Under the pieces are notes generated by a model. It had not been told where the DNA came from. It saw only the letters and a program-made list of their open reading frames with translations, and ran no database searches. Made by a program: the position numbers and the translations under genes. Shown here in pieces: positions 17,362-26,069 of a stretch of DNA of 54,167 nucleotides (within the stretch, counting starts at the first letter, position 1; every line of letters begins with the position of its first letter). Source of the stretch: Mesorhizobium tianshanense (lineage in GTDB: Bacteria > Pseudomonadota > Alphaproteobacteria > Rhizobiales > Rhizobiaceae); NCBI RefSeq assembly GCF_007830515.1, contig NZ_VLKT01000045.1, forward strand, positions 9,733 to 63,899. The letters run 5' to 3'.

Positions 17362-18741
17362 ATGGCCGAGGTAGCAGTGCAGCGAGCGCCCGAACGCGGC
17401 ATCTGGGGGTGGATGCTATTCGACTGGGCAGCGCAGCCGTTCTTTACGGTCATCACCACCTTCATCTTCGGTCCCTATTTCGTCTCGCGCATGGCGAGCG
17501 ATCCGGAGACAGGCCAGGCGGCATGGGGTTACGGCATCGCCGCGGCGGGGCTGGCCATCGCCGTGCTGTCGCCGATACTCGGCTCGATCGCCGACCAGAC
17601 CGGCCCGCGAAAACCGTGGATCGCGTTCTTCGCCGCGATCAAGATCAGCAGCCTTTGCCTGCTGTGGTTCGCTGCTCCCGGTTCGAACCTCTTTCTGGTC
17701 GTGCTGCTCTTCTCGCTGGCCTCGGTCGCGGCGGAATTCTCGACCGTATTCAATGATTCGATGATGCCGCGCCTGGTGCCCAAGAGCGAAATCGGCCGAA
17801 TCTCGAACATCGCCTGGGGGCTTGGCTATCTCGGCGGCATGATCGCGCTGATCTTCGTCGTCGCCTTCATGGCGGGCTCGCTGGAGACCGGCAAGACGAT
17901 TGTCGGCCTCGACCCTATCCTCGGGCTAGACCCGAAACTCGGCGAGGACGCGCGGGCGACCGGGCCCCTGTCGGCGGCCTGGTATTTCCTGTTCATCCTG
18001 CCAATGTTCTTTTTCACACCGGATGCGATAAAAGGCCTTCCGATCGGTCCGGCGGTACGCGAAGGGCTGTCGGAACTGAAATCGACGCTGGGCGAAATAC
18101 GCAAGCGCAGCGGCATCTTCCGCTTTCTCGTCGCCCGCATGATCTATCAGGATGGCGTCAATGCATTGCTTGCGCTGGGCGGTGCCTTTGCGGCGGCGAT
18201 GTTCCACTGGTCGATCACCGAGATCGGCCTGTTCGGCATCATCCTCAATGTCGTCGCCATCGTCGGCTGCCTGGTTGCCGCGCGCCTCGATACGGCGCTC
18301 GGCTCCAAGACCATAGTGATGATTTCGCTTGTCCTGCTCAGCGTCGCCACGATCGGCATCGTCTCGACCGGGCCGGGCTATACGCTGTTCGGCGCCTGGA
18401 TGATGCCCGGAGCGGATAGCGGCGGGTTGTTCGGCACACCGGCGGAAAAAGCCTACATCTTCTTCGGTCTGCTGATCGGGCTTGCCTTCGGGCCGGTGCA
18501 GGCATCGTCGCGCTCCTATATGGCGCGCAGCGTCACCGCCGCCGAATCGGGCCGCTATTTTGGCATCTATGCCCTGGCCGGACGCGCGACCAGTTTTGCT
18601 GCACCATTCATGGTGGCCACGATCACCTTGGCCAGCGGCTCGTCGCGGCTGGGCATGGCGGCAATTGTGCTGTTCCTCGGCGTCGGCCTGGCGATCTTGG
18701 TCAGGACACCGTATCCGGCGGACAACCGGTCGGCGGAGTGA
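17362..18741 (+). CDS. UMF1-type MFS transporter (Atg22-like)
   Basis: A 459-residue membrane protein. The start GIWGWMLFDWAAQPFFTVIT is the hallmark opening of UMF1/Atg22-like MFS proteins, where W-x-x-F/Y-D-W-A precedes the first helix. Further segments include SPILGSIADQTGPRKPWIAF and a late GPVQASSRSYMARSVTAAESGRYFG. About 12 helices are visible. Eukaryotic Atg22 exports amino acids from vacuoles; the bacterial substrates are not known. ATG 17362 has GGGAGGG six bases upstream; a GTG at 17350 would overlap that site. The gene lies downstream of gdhB on the same strand, and a palindromic remnant separates it from purH on the other strand. Confidence 0.88.
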   Translation: MAEVAVQRAPERGIWGWMLFDWAAQPFFTVITTFIFGPYFVSRMASDPETGQAAWGYGIAAAGLAIAVLSPILGSIADQTGPRKPWIAFFAAIKISSLCLLWFAAPGSNLFLVVLLFSLASVAAEFSTVFNDSMMPRLVPKSEIGRISNIAWGLGYLGGMIALIFVVAFMAGSLETGKTIVGLDPILGLDPKLGEDARATGPLSAAWYFLFILPMFFFTPDAIKGLPIGPAVREGLSELKSTLGEIRKRSGIFRFLVARMIYQDGVNALLALGGAFAAAMFHWSITEIGLFGIILNVVAIVGCLVAARLDTALGSKTIVMISLVLLSVATIGIVSTGPGYTLFGAWMMPGADSGGLFGTPAEKAYIFFGLLIGLAFGPVQASSRSYMARSVTAAESGRYFGIYALAGRATSFAAPFMVATITLASGSSRLGMAAIVLFLGVGLAILVRTPYPADNRSAE

Positions 18742-18850
18742 GCTTATCCTCCCTCGATCCGCGAAGCGAAGCGGGTGGAGGCGCGGCGCTGCCCCTCCGT
18801 CTCACTTGCTTCGCAAAGATCGTTCGCCGACCCTCCCCACAAGGGAGGTA
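18742..18850. repeat. Degenerate palindromic mosaic element
   Basis: The stretch between the UMF1 and purH stops carries modules of the element at 7021-7161. Bases 18754-18775 are the reverse complement of 7118-7139 with one mismatch. Bases near 18829-18846 (CCGACCCTCCCCACAAGG) match its right end. The outer arms no longer pair well, so this is a decayed or rearranged copy. Confidence 0.65.
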
Positions 18851-18856
18851 AGGCGC

Positions 18857-20473
18857 TCAATGCCTGAAGTGCCTCACGCCCGTAAACACCATGGCGATGC
18901 CGTGAGCGTCGGCGGCGGCAATGACGTCGTCGTCGCGCATCGAGCCGCCCGGCTGGATGACGGCGGTTGCGCCGGCTTCGATCGCCGACAGCAGCCCGTC
19001 GGCGAACGGGAAGAAGGCATCCGAGGCGACGACGGACCCCTTGGTCAGCGGCTCGGCCAGGCCGGCGGCTTCGGCTGCGTCGAGCGCCTTGCGCGCGGCG
19101 ATGCGCGAGGAATCGACCCGGCTCATCTGGCCGGCGCCGATGCCGACGGTGGCGCCATCTCTGACATAGACGATGGCGTTCGACTTGACGTGCTTTGCAA
19201 CGCGGAAGGCGAATTTGAGATCGGCCATTTCGGCCGGCGTCGGCGCGCGCCTGGTCACCACTTTCAGGTCGAGGTCGTCGACCACCGCATTGTCGCGGCC
19301 CTGGACCAGCAACCCGCCGGAAACGGATTTCACGGTAGTGCCGGCCGCGCGCGGATCGGGCAGGCCGCCGGTGACAAGCAAACGCAGATTCTTCTTGGCG
19401 GCGACGATGCGGGTCGCGTCTTCCGAGGCATCCGGCGCGATGATGACCTCGGTGAAGGTTTTGACGATCTCTTCGGCGGCCTCCGCATCGAGAATACGGT
19501 TCATCGCGACAATGCCGCCGAAGGCCGAGACCGGGTCGCAGGCAAGCGCCTTGGCATAGGCGGCCTTCAGCGAAGCGCCTTCGGCGACACCGCACGGGTT
19601 GGCGTGCTTGATGATCGCGACGGCGGCGGAGCGGGCCGGATCGAACTCACCGACCAGCTCGAAGGCGGCGTCGGTGTCGTTGATGTTGTTGTAGGAAAGC
19701 TGCTTGCCCTGAAGCTGGCGCGCCGTCGCGACGCCCGGCCGCTTGTCGCCATCGACGTAGAAGCCGGCGCTCTGATGTGGGTTCTCGCCGTAGCGCATCA
19801 CCTGGTCCAGCCTGCCGCCGAAGGCGCGCCAGGTGGGATGCTCGATCTCCAGCGCTTCGGCGAACCAGCCTGAGATCGCCGCATCATAGGTGGCGGTGCG
19901 GGCGAAGGCCTTGGCCGCCAGTTTCCTGCGGAAATCCAGCGAGAGCGAGCCGAAATTCATCTCCAGTGCGTTGAGCACCGAGGCATAGTCCTCGGGGTCG
20001 GTGACGATCGCGACGTAGGCATGATTCTTGGCCGAGGCGCGGATCATCGCCGGCCCGCCTATGTCGATGTTCTCGACGATCGAGGCGTATGCGGCGCCGG
20101 AGCGGCGGACATCCTCAAAAGGGTAGAGATTGGAAACGACGAGATCAATCGGCTCGATGCCGTGATCGCGCATCGCCGCGGCGTGTTCGGGATCGTCGCG
20201 CACGCCAAGCAGCGCGCCATGCACGGACGGATGCAGCGTCTTGACGCGGCCGTCCATGATCTCTGGGAAGCCGGTAAGGTCGGAGACGTCGCGCACGGCC
20301 ATGCCTGCCTCGGCGATCGCCTTTGCCGTGCCGCCGGTGGAGACCAGCTCGACACCGGCCAAGGCGAGGGCCCGCGCGAGATCGATGAGGCCGGTCTTGT
20401 CGAAAACAGAGAGCAGCGCGCGACGGACGGGAACGAGGTCGGGCGCGGGAATGTTCTTGGCGGCGACGGCCAT
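18857..20473 (-). CDS. purH: Bifunctional AICAR formyltransferase / IMP cyclohydrolase
   Basis: A 538-residue enzyme of normal PurH length that catalyses the last two steps of de novo IMP synthesis in the cytoplasm. The N-terminal MGS-like IMP cyclohydrolase domain is clear (RRALLSVFDKTGLIDLARAL, then ELVSTGGTAKAI and LTGFPEIMDGRVKTLHP). The C-terminal formyltransferase part has the catalytic-type KHANPCG block near residue 285 and a later block, SDAFFPFADGL. The protein ends GVRHFRH, matching the family. The start giving MAVAAKNIPAPDLVPVRR is preferred; an upstream frame adds 23 residues. It lies downstream of the heparinase-like gene on the same strand, a neighbourhood common in Rhizobiales. 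Confidence 0.97.
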   Translation of the reverse strand: MAVAAKNIPAPDLVPVRRALLSVFDKTGLIDLARALALAGVELVSTGGTAKAIAEAGMAVRDVSDLTGFPEIMDGRVKTLHPSVHGALLGVRDDPEHAAAMRDHGIEPIDLVVSNLYPFEDVRRSGAAYASIVENIDIGGPAMIRASAKNHAYVAIVTDPEDYASVLNALEMNFGSLSLDFRRKLAAKAFARTATYDAAISGWFAEALEIEHPTWRAFGGRLDQVMRYGENPHQSAGFYVDGDKRPGVATARQLQGKQLSYNNINDTDAAFELVGEFDPARSAAVAIIKHANPCGVAEGASLKAAYAKALACDPVSAFGGIVAMNRILDAEAAEEIVKTFTEVIIAPDASEDATRIVAAKKNLRLLVTGGLPDPRAAGTTVKSVSGGLLVQGRDNAVVDDLDLKVVTRRAPTPAEMADLKFAFRVAKHVKSNAIVYVRDGATVGIGAGQMSRVDSSRIAARKALDAAEAAGLAEPLTKGSVVASDAFFPFADGLLSAIEAGATAVIQPGGSMRDDDVIAAADAHGIAMVFTGVRHFRH

Positions 20474-20563
20474 GGGCTGGCGGCCTTTCACGGCTGGTTG
20501 GAAAGCGTCCGCGCGCCGTAGCACATGAGGCCCGGAAATCAAGCTGCAAGGCCAGCCGCAGTC

Positions 20564-22288
20564 TCAGCTTTTTTCCGGATGACCGGCGATCACCGTTCGG
20601 GTCAGCTGCCAATGGACTTCGGAAACCTCCGATGCCTTGAACGCAAGCACGATCTGACGGCTGCGGCGCGGGCCGCCAAGACCGGCGAAGTAGATGGATT
20701 CCTCGACCTCGGGCGCCACCTCGGCGCAAGTGAACACCCAGGTGTCGGCCTGGTCGGCGGTCAGCAGCAGGCGATCGTGCTCGTCCTGGAGCAGGCCTAT
20801 GTCGGGATGGATGTGAAAGCGCACCGTGACGAAATCGCGGCCGTTGTTGCGGATCGCCGCGCCGCCGGGCCGCTGAAAGCGGTCCCGACCGGCAAGCACG
20901 TTGCCGTTGGCCGACAATTTCAGCTCGCGTTCATGCAGCAAGCCGAAGCGCGCGACATAGCCGTCGTGACGAGCCAGAAAACCCTGGCTGCCCTGCTGGT
21001 CGGTGCGCTTGCATGGCACCTGCTGCGGACCGCCGACCAACGGCGTACCAAGCAGATCGTTGACACGCAGCGAATGGCTGAAGCGCGCCGACGAGGTGTC
21101 GTTGATGGTGGCGGTCGAGTGGGCGGCCGTGGCGCGGGCAAGCGGCCGGAATTCAGCGGCGCCATAGGTGTCGACGCCAGCGTTGACGATATAATGCTGG
21201 CGGCCGGAGGACAGCTCGAAGGCCAAGCATCCGGCGTGCGCCGCGTTGGAAACATCGACGGGGGGCGGCGGGCCGGTATCGGCGATCACGGTGACGCCGC
21301 CCATGGAGAGGCGCTCATAGCCCGAATGCGGCGCGTGCAGCACCGGTGCACCGGCGGTGTCGTCATGGCGCAGAATGGTGGCGATGCGGTCGTGGATGGT
21401 CGCGCCCATGCCGTTGAAGCGGGCTAAGCTGCCGTCCTGGTGGCGGAAGAAGCGCAGCGCCGGCAGCATGCGGTCGATGGCGCCCATCAGCGCTGCTGGC
21501 GGCGTTTCGGCTTGATTGGCATAGGTCTGGCGCAGCGGCAGAAGGTCGGCGAGGATTTCGAGAACGGTCATTGGATTGCGGGAAATATGGCCACCATCCG
21601 GCAGAATCTGACGGTCGAGCTCCTCGGCGAGGTTGCGGGTCGCACCGCGCAGCGCCGATGCCGGCGCCGGCAGCGACAAGGCGGCGAAGGCGAGCGCGAT
21701 GCGGGCGCGCAGCCTGTCCTTGCCGTTCGGCATCTCGCGTGCCATCGCCCTGAGATAGCGGATCTGCATGGCAAGCGATTTAAGGAAAGCCCGGTAGAAG
21801 GGAAATTCAGCGCCCTGCAGCACCACCGAGGAATGTTGCAGCCAGGCAATGACGCGCTTGGCCGTCGTTCCGGGCTCCCAAGCGACGCCGGAAATGTGGT
21901 TGCCGTGCATGGCGATCCAGTCGGAGACCAGCGCGCGGGCATTGGCGGCGGCGAGCTCGGTGCCGGCGGCGCGCATATGACGCAGCCAGCGAAAGCCGTG
22001 CAGGGTCTTCTGCCAGCCGGGATTGGGCACGGCGATCTGGAAGGGCGACTTGCCGCCGGTCTCGACCAGATGTCCCGACAGCGGATAGCGGCCATAATAG
22101 ATTTCGAGCGCGATCTGCGGGTCAGCCAGGCGCAGGTCCGGCGGCGCGATCAAAACGCGTTCCGGCGTGCGGCCGGAATAGCGCCAGCGATAGATCGGCC
22201 CGGCACGCAGGCGCCGGCGCGTCTTGCGCCAGAACTCCTTCGCGACAAGCGCCCACAGACGCGTCGTGCTGCCCGCCGCGATCGCCAA
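20564..22288 (-). CDS. Heparinase II/III-like protein
   Basis: A 574-residue protein read from a TTG codon that has AGGAGGG just upstream, a site strong enough to decide the start. The N-terminal half is helical (GWQKTLHGFRWLRHMRAAGT, then EILADLLPLRQTY), as in the alpha-toroid of polysaccharide lyases. The C-terminal half has the heparinase II/III beta-sandwich signature AHSTATINDTSSARF and repeated GRDFVTVRFHIHPDIG-type strands. The enzymes cleave acidic glycans, but no exporter or glycan cluster is nearby and no signal peptide is visible. The role is therefore uncertain. It sits between purH and rsmB, an arrangement I associate with Rhizobiales chromosomes. Confidence 0.85.
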   Translation of the reverse strand: MAIAAGSTTRLWALVAKEFWRKTRRRLRAGPIYRWRYSGRTPERVLIAPPDLRLADPQIALEIYYGRYPLSGHLVETGGKSPFQIAVPNPGWQKTLHGFRWLRHMRAAGTELAAANARALVSDWIAMHGNHISGVAWEPGTTAKRVIAWLQHSSVVLQGAEFPFYRAFLKSLAMQIRYLRAMAREMPNGKDRLRARIALAFAALSLPAPASALRGATRNLAEELDRQILPDGGHISRNPMTVLEILADLLPLRQTYANQAETPPAALMGAIDRMLPALRFFRHQDGSLARFNGMGATIHDRIATILRHDDTAGAPVLHAPHSGYERLSMGGVTVIADTGPPPPVDVSNAAHAGCLAFELSSGRQHYIVNAGVDTYGAAEFRPLARATAAHSTATINDTSSARFSHSLRVNDLLGTPLVGGPQQVPCKRTDQQGSQGFLARHDGYVARFGLLHERELKLSANGNVLAGRDRFQRPGGAAIRNNGRDFVTVRFHIHPDIGLLQDEHDRLLLTADQADTWVFTCAEVAPEVEESIYFAGLGGPRRSRQIVLAFKASEVSEVHWQLTRTVIAGHPEKS

Positions 22289-22428
22289 AAGCCCTCCTCA
22301 TCGCCCTCAACTCAAGTGACAAGTTTATGTGATTCAAGAACTTATGCGAAGGCGAATTCAACGGAAGCCCTGGAGTTCAGCCTGTTTTCCGCAGGATTCT
22401 CCCTAAAATAGTCGTCAAATTTTCAGCG

Positions 22429-23823
22429 TCAGCCGGCTCTGCGCATGCGGGCGGCGAAGAAGCCGTCCAGGCCGGACCGTTCCGGTGAGCCAAGTTCGAG
22501 ATCGGCGGGGGTGGTGCGCAGCGTGCCTTGCGGCGTCAGGAAGGAGTCGATGCCGGCGATCTCGCCTGGGCGGAGCGGATCGTCGACGATATCAGCCGTC
22601 CCGGCGAGGAAGGCGCGGTGAAGCGCCTCGCCCTCGAGCGGGTCAAGTGAACAGTTGGAAAAGACGATGCGCCCCCCGGGCCTGACCAGGATGACGGCGC
22701 GGGCGAGCAGCCTTGCCTGCAGATCGGCGAGCTTTTCGACGTCGGCGGCCGTCTTTGTCCAGGGCACGTCGGGATGCCGCCGCACCGTGCCGGTCGAAGA
22801 GCAGGGCGCATCAATGAGAACGGCATCGAACAGCTCCTCCGGCTGGTATTTGAGCAGATCGGCCTGGACGATCTCCGCGGACAGACCGAGGCGTTCGAGA
22901 TTCCGCGAGAGCCGCGCCAATCGGTTCTTCGAGGTATCGACGGCGGTGACCTCGGCGCCGCCAAGAATTAGCTGGGCGGTCTTGCCGCCGGGGGCGGCAC
23001 AGAGATCGGCGATGCGCAAACCCTTCATGTCGCCGAAGAGCCGGGCCGGAAGGCTGGCGGCGGCATCCTGAACCCACCAGGCGCCGTCCTCGAAGCCGGG
23101 CAGTTCGGTGACGGAGGCGCCGAGTTTTTCCACGCGCACGGTGCCGGTCGGCAGCACGATGCCGCCGAGGCGCTCGGCCCACAACGCCGGATCGGACTTG
23201 ACCGTGAAGTCGACCGGCGCCTCGTGCCGATGAGCGGCGAGAATTTGCCTGGCCTTGTCAACGCCATAGGTGACTCTCAGCCGGTCGGAAAACCATTTTG
23301 GCGCTTCGTCGGTGGCAGCAAGCGCTGCGGTTAGCTCGACCTCTTTGGACCGCGCCAGCGTGCGCAGCACACCGTTGACGAGGCCGGAGAAACGCAGTGT
23401 GCGCGGATCGGACTTGGCGTGGGTCACGGCAAGGTCGACGGCGGCGCTGTCGGGAATGTCGAGGAACAGGATCTGTGCCGCCGCCACATGCAGAATATGC
23501 GAAAGCACGGTGGCGTTTGGCGGCAGCGGCTTTTCCAGGCGGCGGGCCAGCAGCCCGGCAATGGTCATGCGGAAACGCAGCGCAGTGACCAGTATGGCGC
23601 GCACCAGCGCCCGGTCGCGCAGGTCGAGCGCCTTGTATTGCGGATGGCCGTTCTCGTGGTCGGTCAGCCCGTCGAGCGGCGTTCTCGCGTCGATGACGGC
23701 GGCAAGCAGCCGTGCCGCCGCCTTGCGCGCGGCAAGGCCGGCAATGGGCTCGCCGGGACTCACGGCATTGTTTTCATGATCGCCTGAAATTCGGTGCCGG
23801 CGTTTCGCGCCGCTCACGACCAC
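22429..23823 (-). CDS. rsmB: 16S rRNA (cytosine-5) methyltransferase, RsmB/Fmu family
   Basis: A 464-residue protein. The first 140 residues form a NusB-like RNA-binding domain (ARKAAARLLAAVIDARTPLD..., LRDRALVRAILVTALR). The C-terminal domain is a Rossmann methyltransferase. The SAM-binding motif is ADLCAAPGGKTAQL. Motif IV is DAPCSSTGTVRRHPD, whose Cys helps release product. Motif VI is FSNCSLDPLEGE, whose Cys is the nucleophile. E. coli RsmB makes m5C967 in 16S rRNA. The frame opens at GTG 23823, overlapping the htpX stop by 10 bases, but no strong ribosome binding site is seen there and a later GTG giving VSPGEPIAGL is possible. Operon with htpX upstream is likely. Confidence 0.92.
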   Translation of the reverse strand: MVVSGAKRRHRISGDHENNAVSPGEPIAGLAARKAAARLLAAVIDARTPLDGLTDHENGHPQYKALDLRDRALVRAILVTALRFRMTIAGLLARRLEKPLPPNATVLSHILHVAAAQILFLDIPDSAAVDLAVTHAKSDPRTLRFSGLVNGVLRTLARSKEVELTAALAATDEAPKWFSDRLRVTYGVDKARQILAAHRHEAPVDFTVKSDPALWAERLGGIVLPTGTVRVEKLGASVTELPGFEDGAWWVQDAAASLPARLFGDMKGLRIADLCAAPGGKTAQLILGGAEVTAVDTSKNRLARLSRNLERLGLSAEIVQADLLKYQPEELFDAVLIDAPCSSTGTVRRHPDVPWTKTAADVEKLADLQARLLARAVILVRPGGRIVFSNCSLDPLEGEALHRAFLAGTADIVDDPLRPGEIAGIDSFLTPQGTLRTTPADLELGSPERSGLDGFFAARMRRAG

Positions 23824-24842
23824 CGGCCCTTGGGTCCGGTCGGATTGCGGCCCCAGGGATTGGATTTCGGCCGGGCCGGTTCAGCCGGCGGCTGCTCAGG
23901 CTGCTGGGCTGCCTTCTCCCACGGGCCCGAAGGTCGCTGCTCGCCGGCCTGCTCTGGCATCGGGGCTTGCGGCCGCGCCGGGGCGGATGTGCCACCGGCC
24001 ATGTCGCGCGCCATCGCCTGCAAGGCCGCGATGCGGTTGTCGGTGTTCGGGTGGGTGGAAAACAGGCTGTCCATGCGCTCGCCGGAAAGAGGATTGATGA
24101 TGAAGAGGTGGGCGGTCGCCGGATTGCGCTCTGCATCCGGGTTGCGGATGCGTTCGGCGCCACGGGCGATCTTGTCAAGGGCCGAGGCAAGCCAAAGCGG
24201 GTTTCCGGCTATTTCGGCGCCGCGCCGGTCGGCCTCATATTCACGGGTACGGCTGACCGCCATCTGCACGATCATGGCGGCGAAGGGCGCCACGATCATC
24301 GCCACCAGCACGCCGACAATGCCGAAGGAACTGTTGCTGTCGCGGTTGCCGCCGAAAAAGAAGGCGAAATTGCCGAGCATCGAGATCGCGCCGGCAAGCG
24401 TGGCGACGATCGTCATGGTCAGCGTGTCGCGGTGCTGCACATGGGCGAGCTCGTGCGCCATGACCGCCGCGACTTCTTCATGCGACAGTCGTTGCAACAG
24501 TCCGGTGGTGGCGGCGACCGCGGCGTTCTGCGGGTTGCGGCCGGTAGCGAAAGCGTTGGGCTGCGGGTTGTCGATCAGATAGGTTTTCGGCATCGGCAGG
24601 CCGGCCCGTTTGGCGAGGCCCTGCACGATGGCGTAATATTCCGGCGCGTTCCTTTCGTCGACCTCGACGGCGCGGTTCATCGACAGCACCATCTTGTCGG
24701 CGTTCCAATAGCTGAACAGGTTCATGCCGGCGGCAATCAGCAAGGCGATCACCATGCCGACCGATCCGCCGATCAGATAGCCGACGCCCATGAACAGCGC
24801 GGTCATCGCGGCCAAAAGCATGGCGGTCCGAAGTGTGTTCAT
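23814..24842 (-). CDS. htpX: Membrane zinc metalloprotease HtpX
   Basis: A 342-residue M48 protease. Two N-terminal membrane helices (about residues 5-25 and 28-45) are followed by the zinc site HELAH at 130-134, with Glu131 catalytic. The third-ligand region is REYEADRRGAEIAG. Two more hydrophobic stretches lie near 145-195. HtpX degrades misfolded inner-membrane proteins, acting with FtsH. The last 50 residues are a Pro/Gln-rich tail (QPEQPPAEPARPKSNPWG) that is longer than in the roughly 293-residue E. coli protein and resembles other rhizobial homologues. The gene ends inside the start of rsmB. Upstream is a short tandem repeat and a divergent DUF1674 gene. Confidence 0.95.
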   Translation of the reverse strand: MNTLRTAMLLAAMTALFMGVGYLIGGSVGMVIALLIAAGMNLFSYWNADKMVLSMNRAVEVDERNAPEYYAIVQGLAKRAGLPMPKTYLIDNPQPNAFATGRNPQNAAVAATTGLLQRLSHEEVAAVMAHELAHVQHRDTLTMTIVATLAGAISMLGNFAFFFGGNRDSNSSFGIVGVLVAMIVAPFAAMIVQMAVSRTREYEADRRGAEIAGNPLWLASALDKIARGAERIRNPDAERNPATAHLFIINPLSGERMDSLFSTHPNTDNRIAALQAMARDMAGGTSAPARPQAPMPEQAGEQRPSGPWEKAAQQPEQPPAEPARPKSNPWGRNPTGPKGRWS

Positions 24843-24923
24843 TGTCTGCTCCGTTTCTGCCAGCGCTGCGTAAAAGGGGTCGATCCTTGTCGGTTCATCG
24901 CTATATGATGGGAAACGTGTGGC

Positions 24924-24969
24924 CCTGTTTCAATCGGGCCCTGTTTCAATTGGGGCCTGTTTCAATCGG
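24924..24969. repeat. Three tandem 16-bp repeats
   Basis: Three copies of CCTGTTTCAATYGGG begin at 24924, 24940 and 24956, with a 16-bp period and one C/T change. They fill the space between the htpX start and the DUF1674 start, 14 bases before the latter ATG. There are no spacers, so this is not a CRISPR. It could be a slippage product or a clustered binding site. Confidence 0.7.
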
Positions 24970-24982
24970 CCGGGAATATCGC

Positions 24983-25222
24983 ATGATCGACGAAACCAGC
25001 AAAACGGGCGAAACCAGCAAAACAAATGCCGGCCCCGGTCACGACGCGCCGCAAAAGACGCTGACGCCGGCGGCCCGCCGCGCTTTGGCGGAGGCGGAAG
25101 CACGGCGCGAACACTATCGCCAGCAGGAAGCCGCGATGCCCCGGGAGATCGGCGGCCGTGGCGGCAAGGAACCCGGCCGCTATGGCGACTGGGAGGTGAA
25201 GGGCCTGACCAGCGATTTTTAA
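24983..25222 (+). CDS. DUF1674 protein, SDHAF4-like succinate dehydrogenase assembly factor
   Basis: A 79-residue protein ending REIGGRGGKEPGRYGDWEVK plus GLTSDF. That E-P-x-R-Y-G-D-W-E-x-K-G-x-x-x-D-F ending is the hallmark of DUF1674/SDHAF4. In mitochondria and alphaproteobacteria these small proteins bind the flavinated SdhA subunit and protect it before complex II assembly. The N-terminal half is disordered and rich in Thr, Lys and Ala. ATG 24983 is chosen because the preceding frame reads through the tandem repeat without homology. The stop overlaps by four bases with the stop of the convergent HAD gene. It is divergent from htpX. Confidence 0.85.
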   Translation: MIDETSKTGETSKTNAGPGHDAPQKTLTPAARRALAEAEARREHYRQQEAAMPREIGGRGGKEPGRYGDWEVKGLTSDF

Positions 25223-25896
25223 TCCAGGCAGGCTGTCGCGATGCACTTCGCTTCGAACGCGATCCAGCCGCGATCGTCAACAGCGATGCCGATCGCGTCA
25301 TAACCGGCGATCGCGGCGTGCGGCGTTTGCAACGGATGCCGGTGCGTGGCGCTGATCACCACGACGGCAGCCCCTGCCGCCTCGGCCGCCGATATGCCGG
25401 CGGGCGCATCTTCGAAAACGAGGCAGTCGCGCGCATCGACGCCCAGCCGCTCGGCGGCCAGCCGGAAGCAATCCGGCGCCGGCTTGCCGCGGGAAACATC
25501 CTCCGCCGCGACAAGAATGGCGGGAAGCGGGATGCCGGCGGCCGCGATGCGCAGCAGAGCCAGTTCGCGCGGCGCTGAGGTGACGATGGCCCAGCGCTCG
25601 GGCGGCAGCGACGCCAGAAACGCCGCGGCGCCGGCGATCGGAAGGATGCCGTCGACGTCGGCCGCCTCGGCCTGCAAAAGCGCATCGGCTTCGCGCATCG
25701 GATCGACGCCTGGAAGAGCCAGCCCAGCGATGGTCTCGATCGCCCTCACGCCGTGGATCGTCGGCAGGAATGCGGCAACGTCGAGACCTTGCCGATGTGC
25801 CCAATCCGCCCAGACCCTTTCTGCCGCGGCAATCGAATTGACCACCGTGCCGTCCATGTCGAACAGGAAGGCTGCGAATTTTTTGCCTGCGAACAT
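25219..25896 (-). CDS. HAD-superfamily sugar-phosphatase-like hydrolase
   Basis: A 225-residue HAD subfamily IA hydrolase. Motif I is FLFDMDGTVVNS with Asp13 as nucleophile and Asp15 as acid/base. Motif II is IVTSAPRELALL. Motif III is the Lys in RGKPAPDCF. Motif IV is CLVFEDAPAGISAAEAAG. The four-helix cap between motifs I and II is type C1, as in beta-phosphoglucomutase-like and glycerol- or sugar-phosphate phosphatases. The exact substrate is not readable. AGGATA precedes the ATG. The gene is convergent with the DUF1674 gene, overlapping by four bases. Confidence 0.9.
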   Translation of the reverse strand: MFAGKKFAAFLFDMDGTVVNSIAAAERVWADWAHRQGLDVAAFLPTIHGVRAIETIAGLALPGVDPMREADALLQAEAADVDGILPIAGAAAFLASLPPERWAIVTSAPRELALLRIAAAGIPLPAILVAAEDVSRGKPAPDCFRLAAERLGVDARDCLVFEDAPAGISAAEAAGAAVVVISATHRHPLQTPHAAIAGYDAIGIAVDDRGWIAFEAKCIATACLD

Positions 25897-26069
25897 CTGC
25901 TATCCTGGGGATCGTTTCGGAGGGATCAAAGCATGTCGACAGACCGTAGCGTCGCGTCGTCTGCATGGGAAGGCGCGAGATCGCCTTTTTGACAATCCCA
26001 GGGAACCACGGCCCGCCGTCTCGCGTTGACCAAACTGTCTTCCACAATGACCAAAAGGGGGGAACCGCG

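Noticed and set aside
24924..24969. CRISPR-like repeat
   Set aside because: Three copies abut at a 16-bp period with no spacers and no cas genes nearby.
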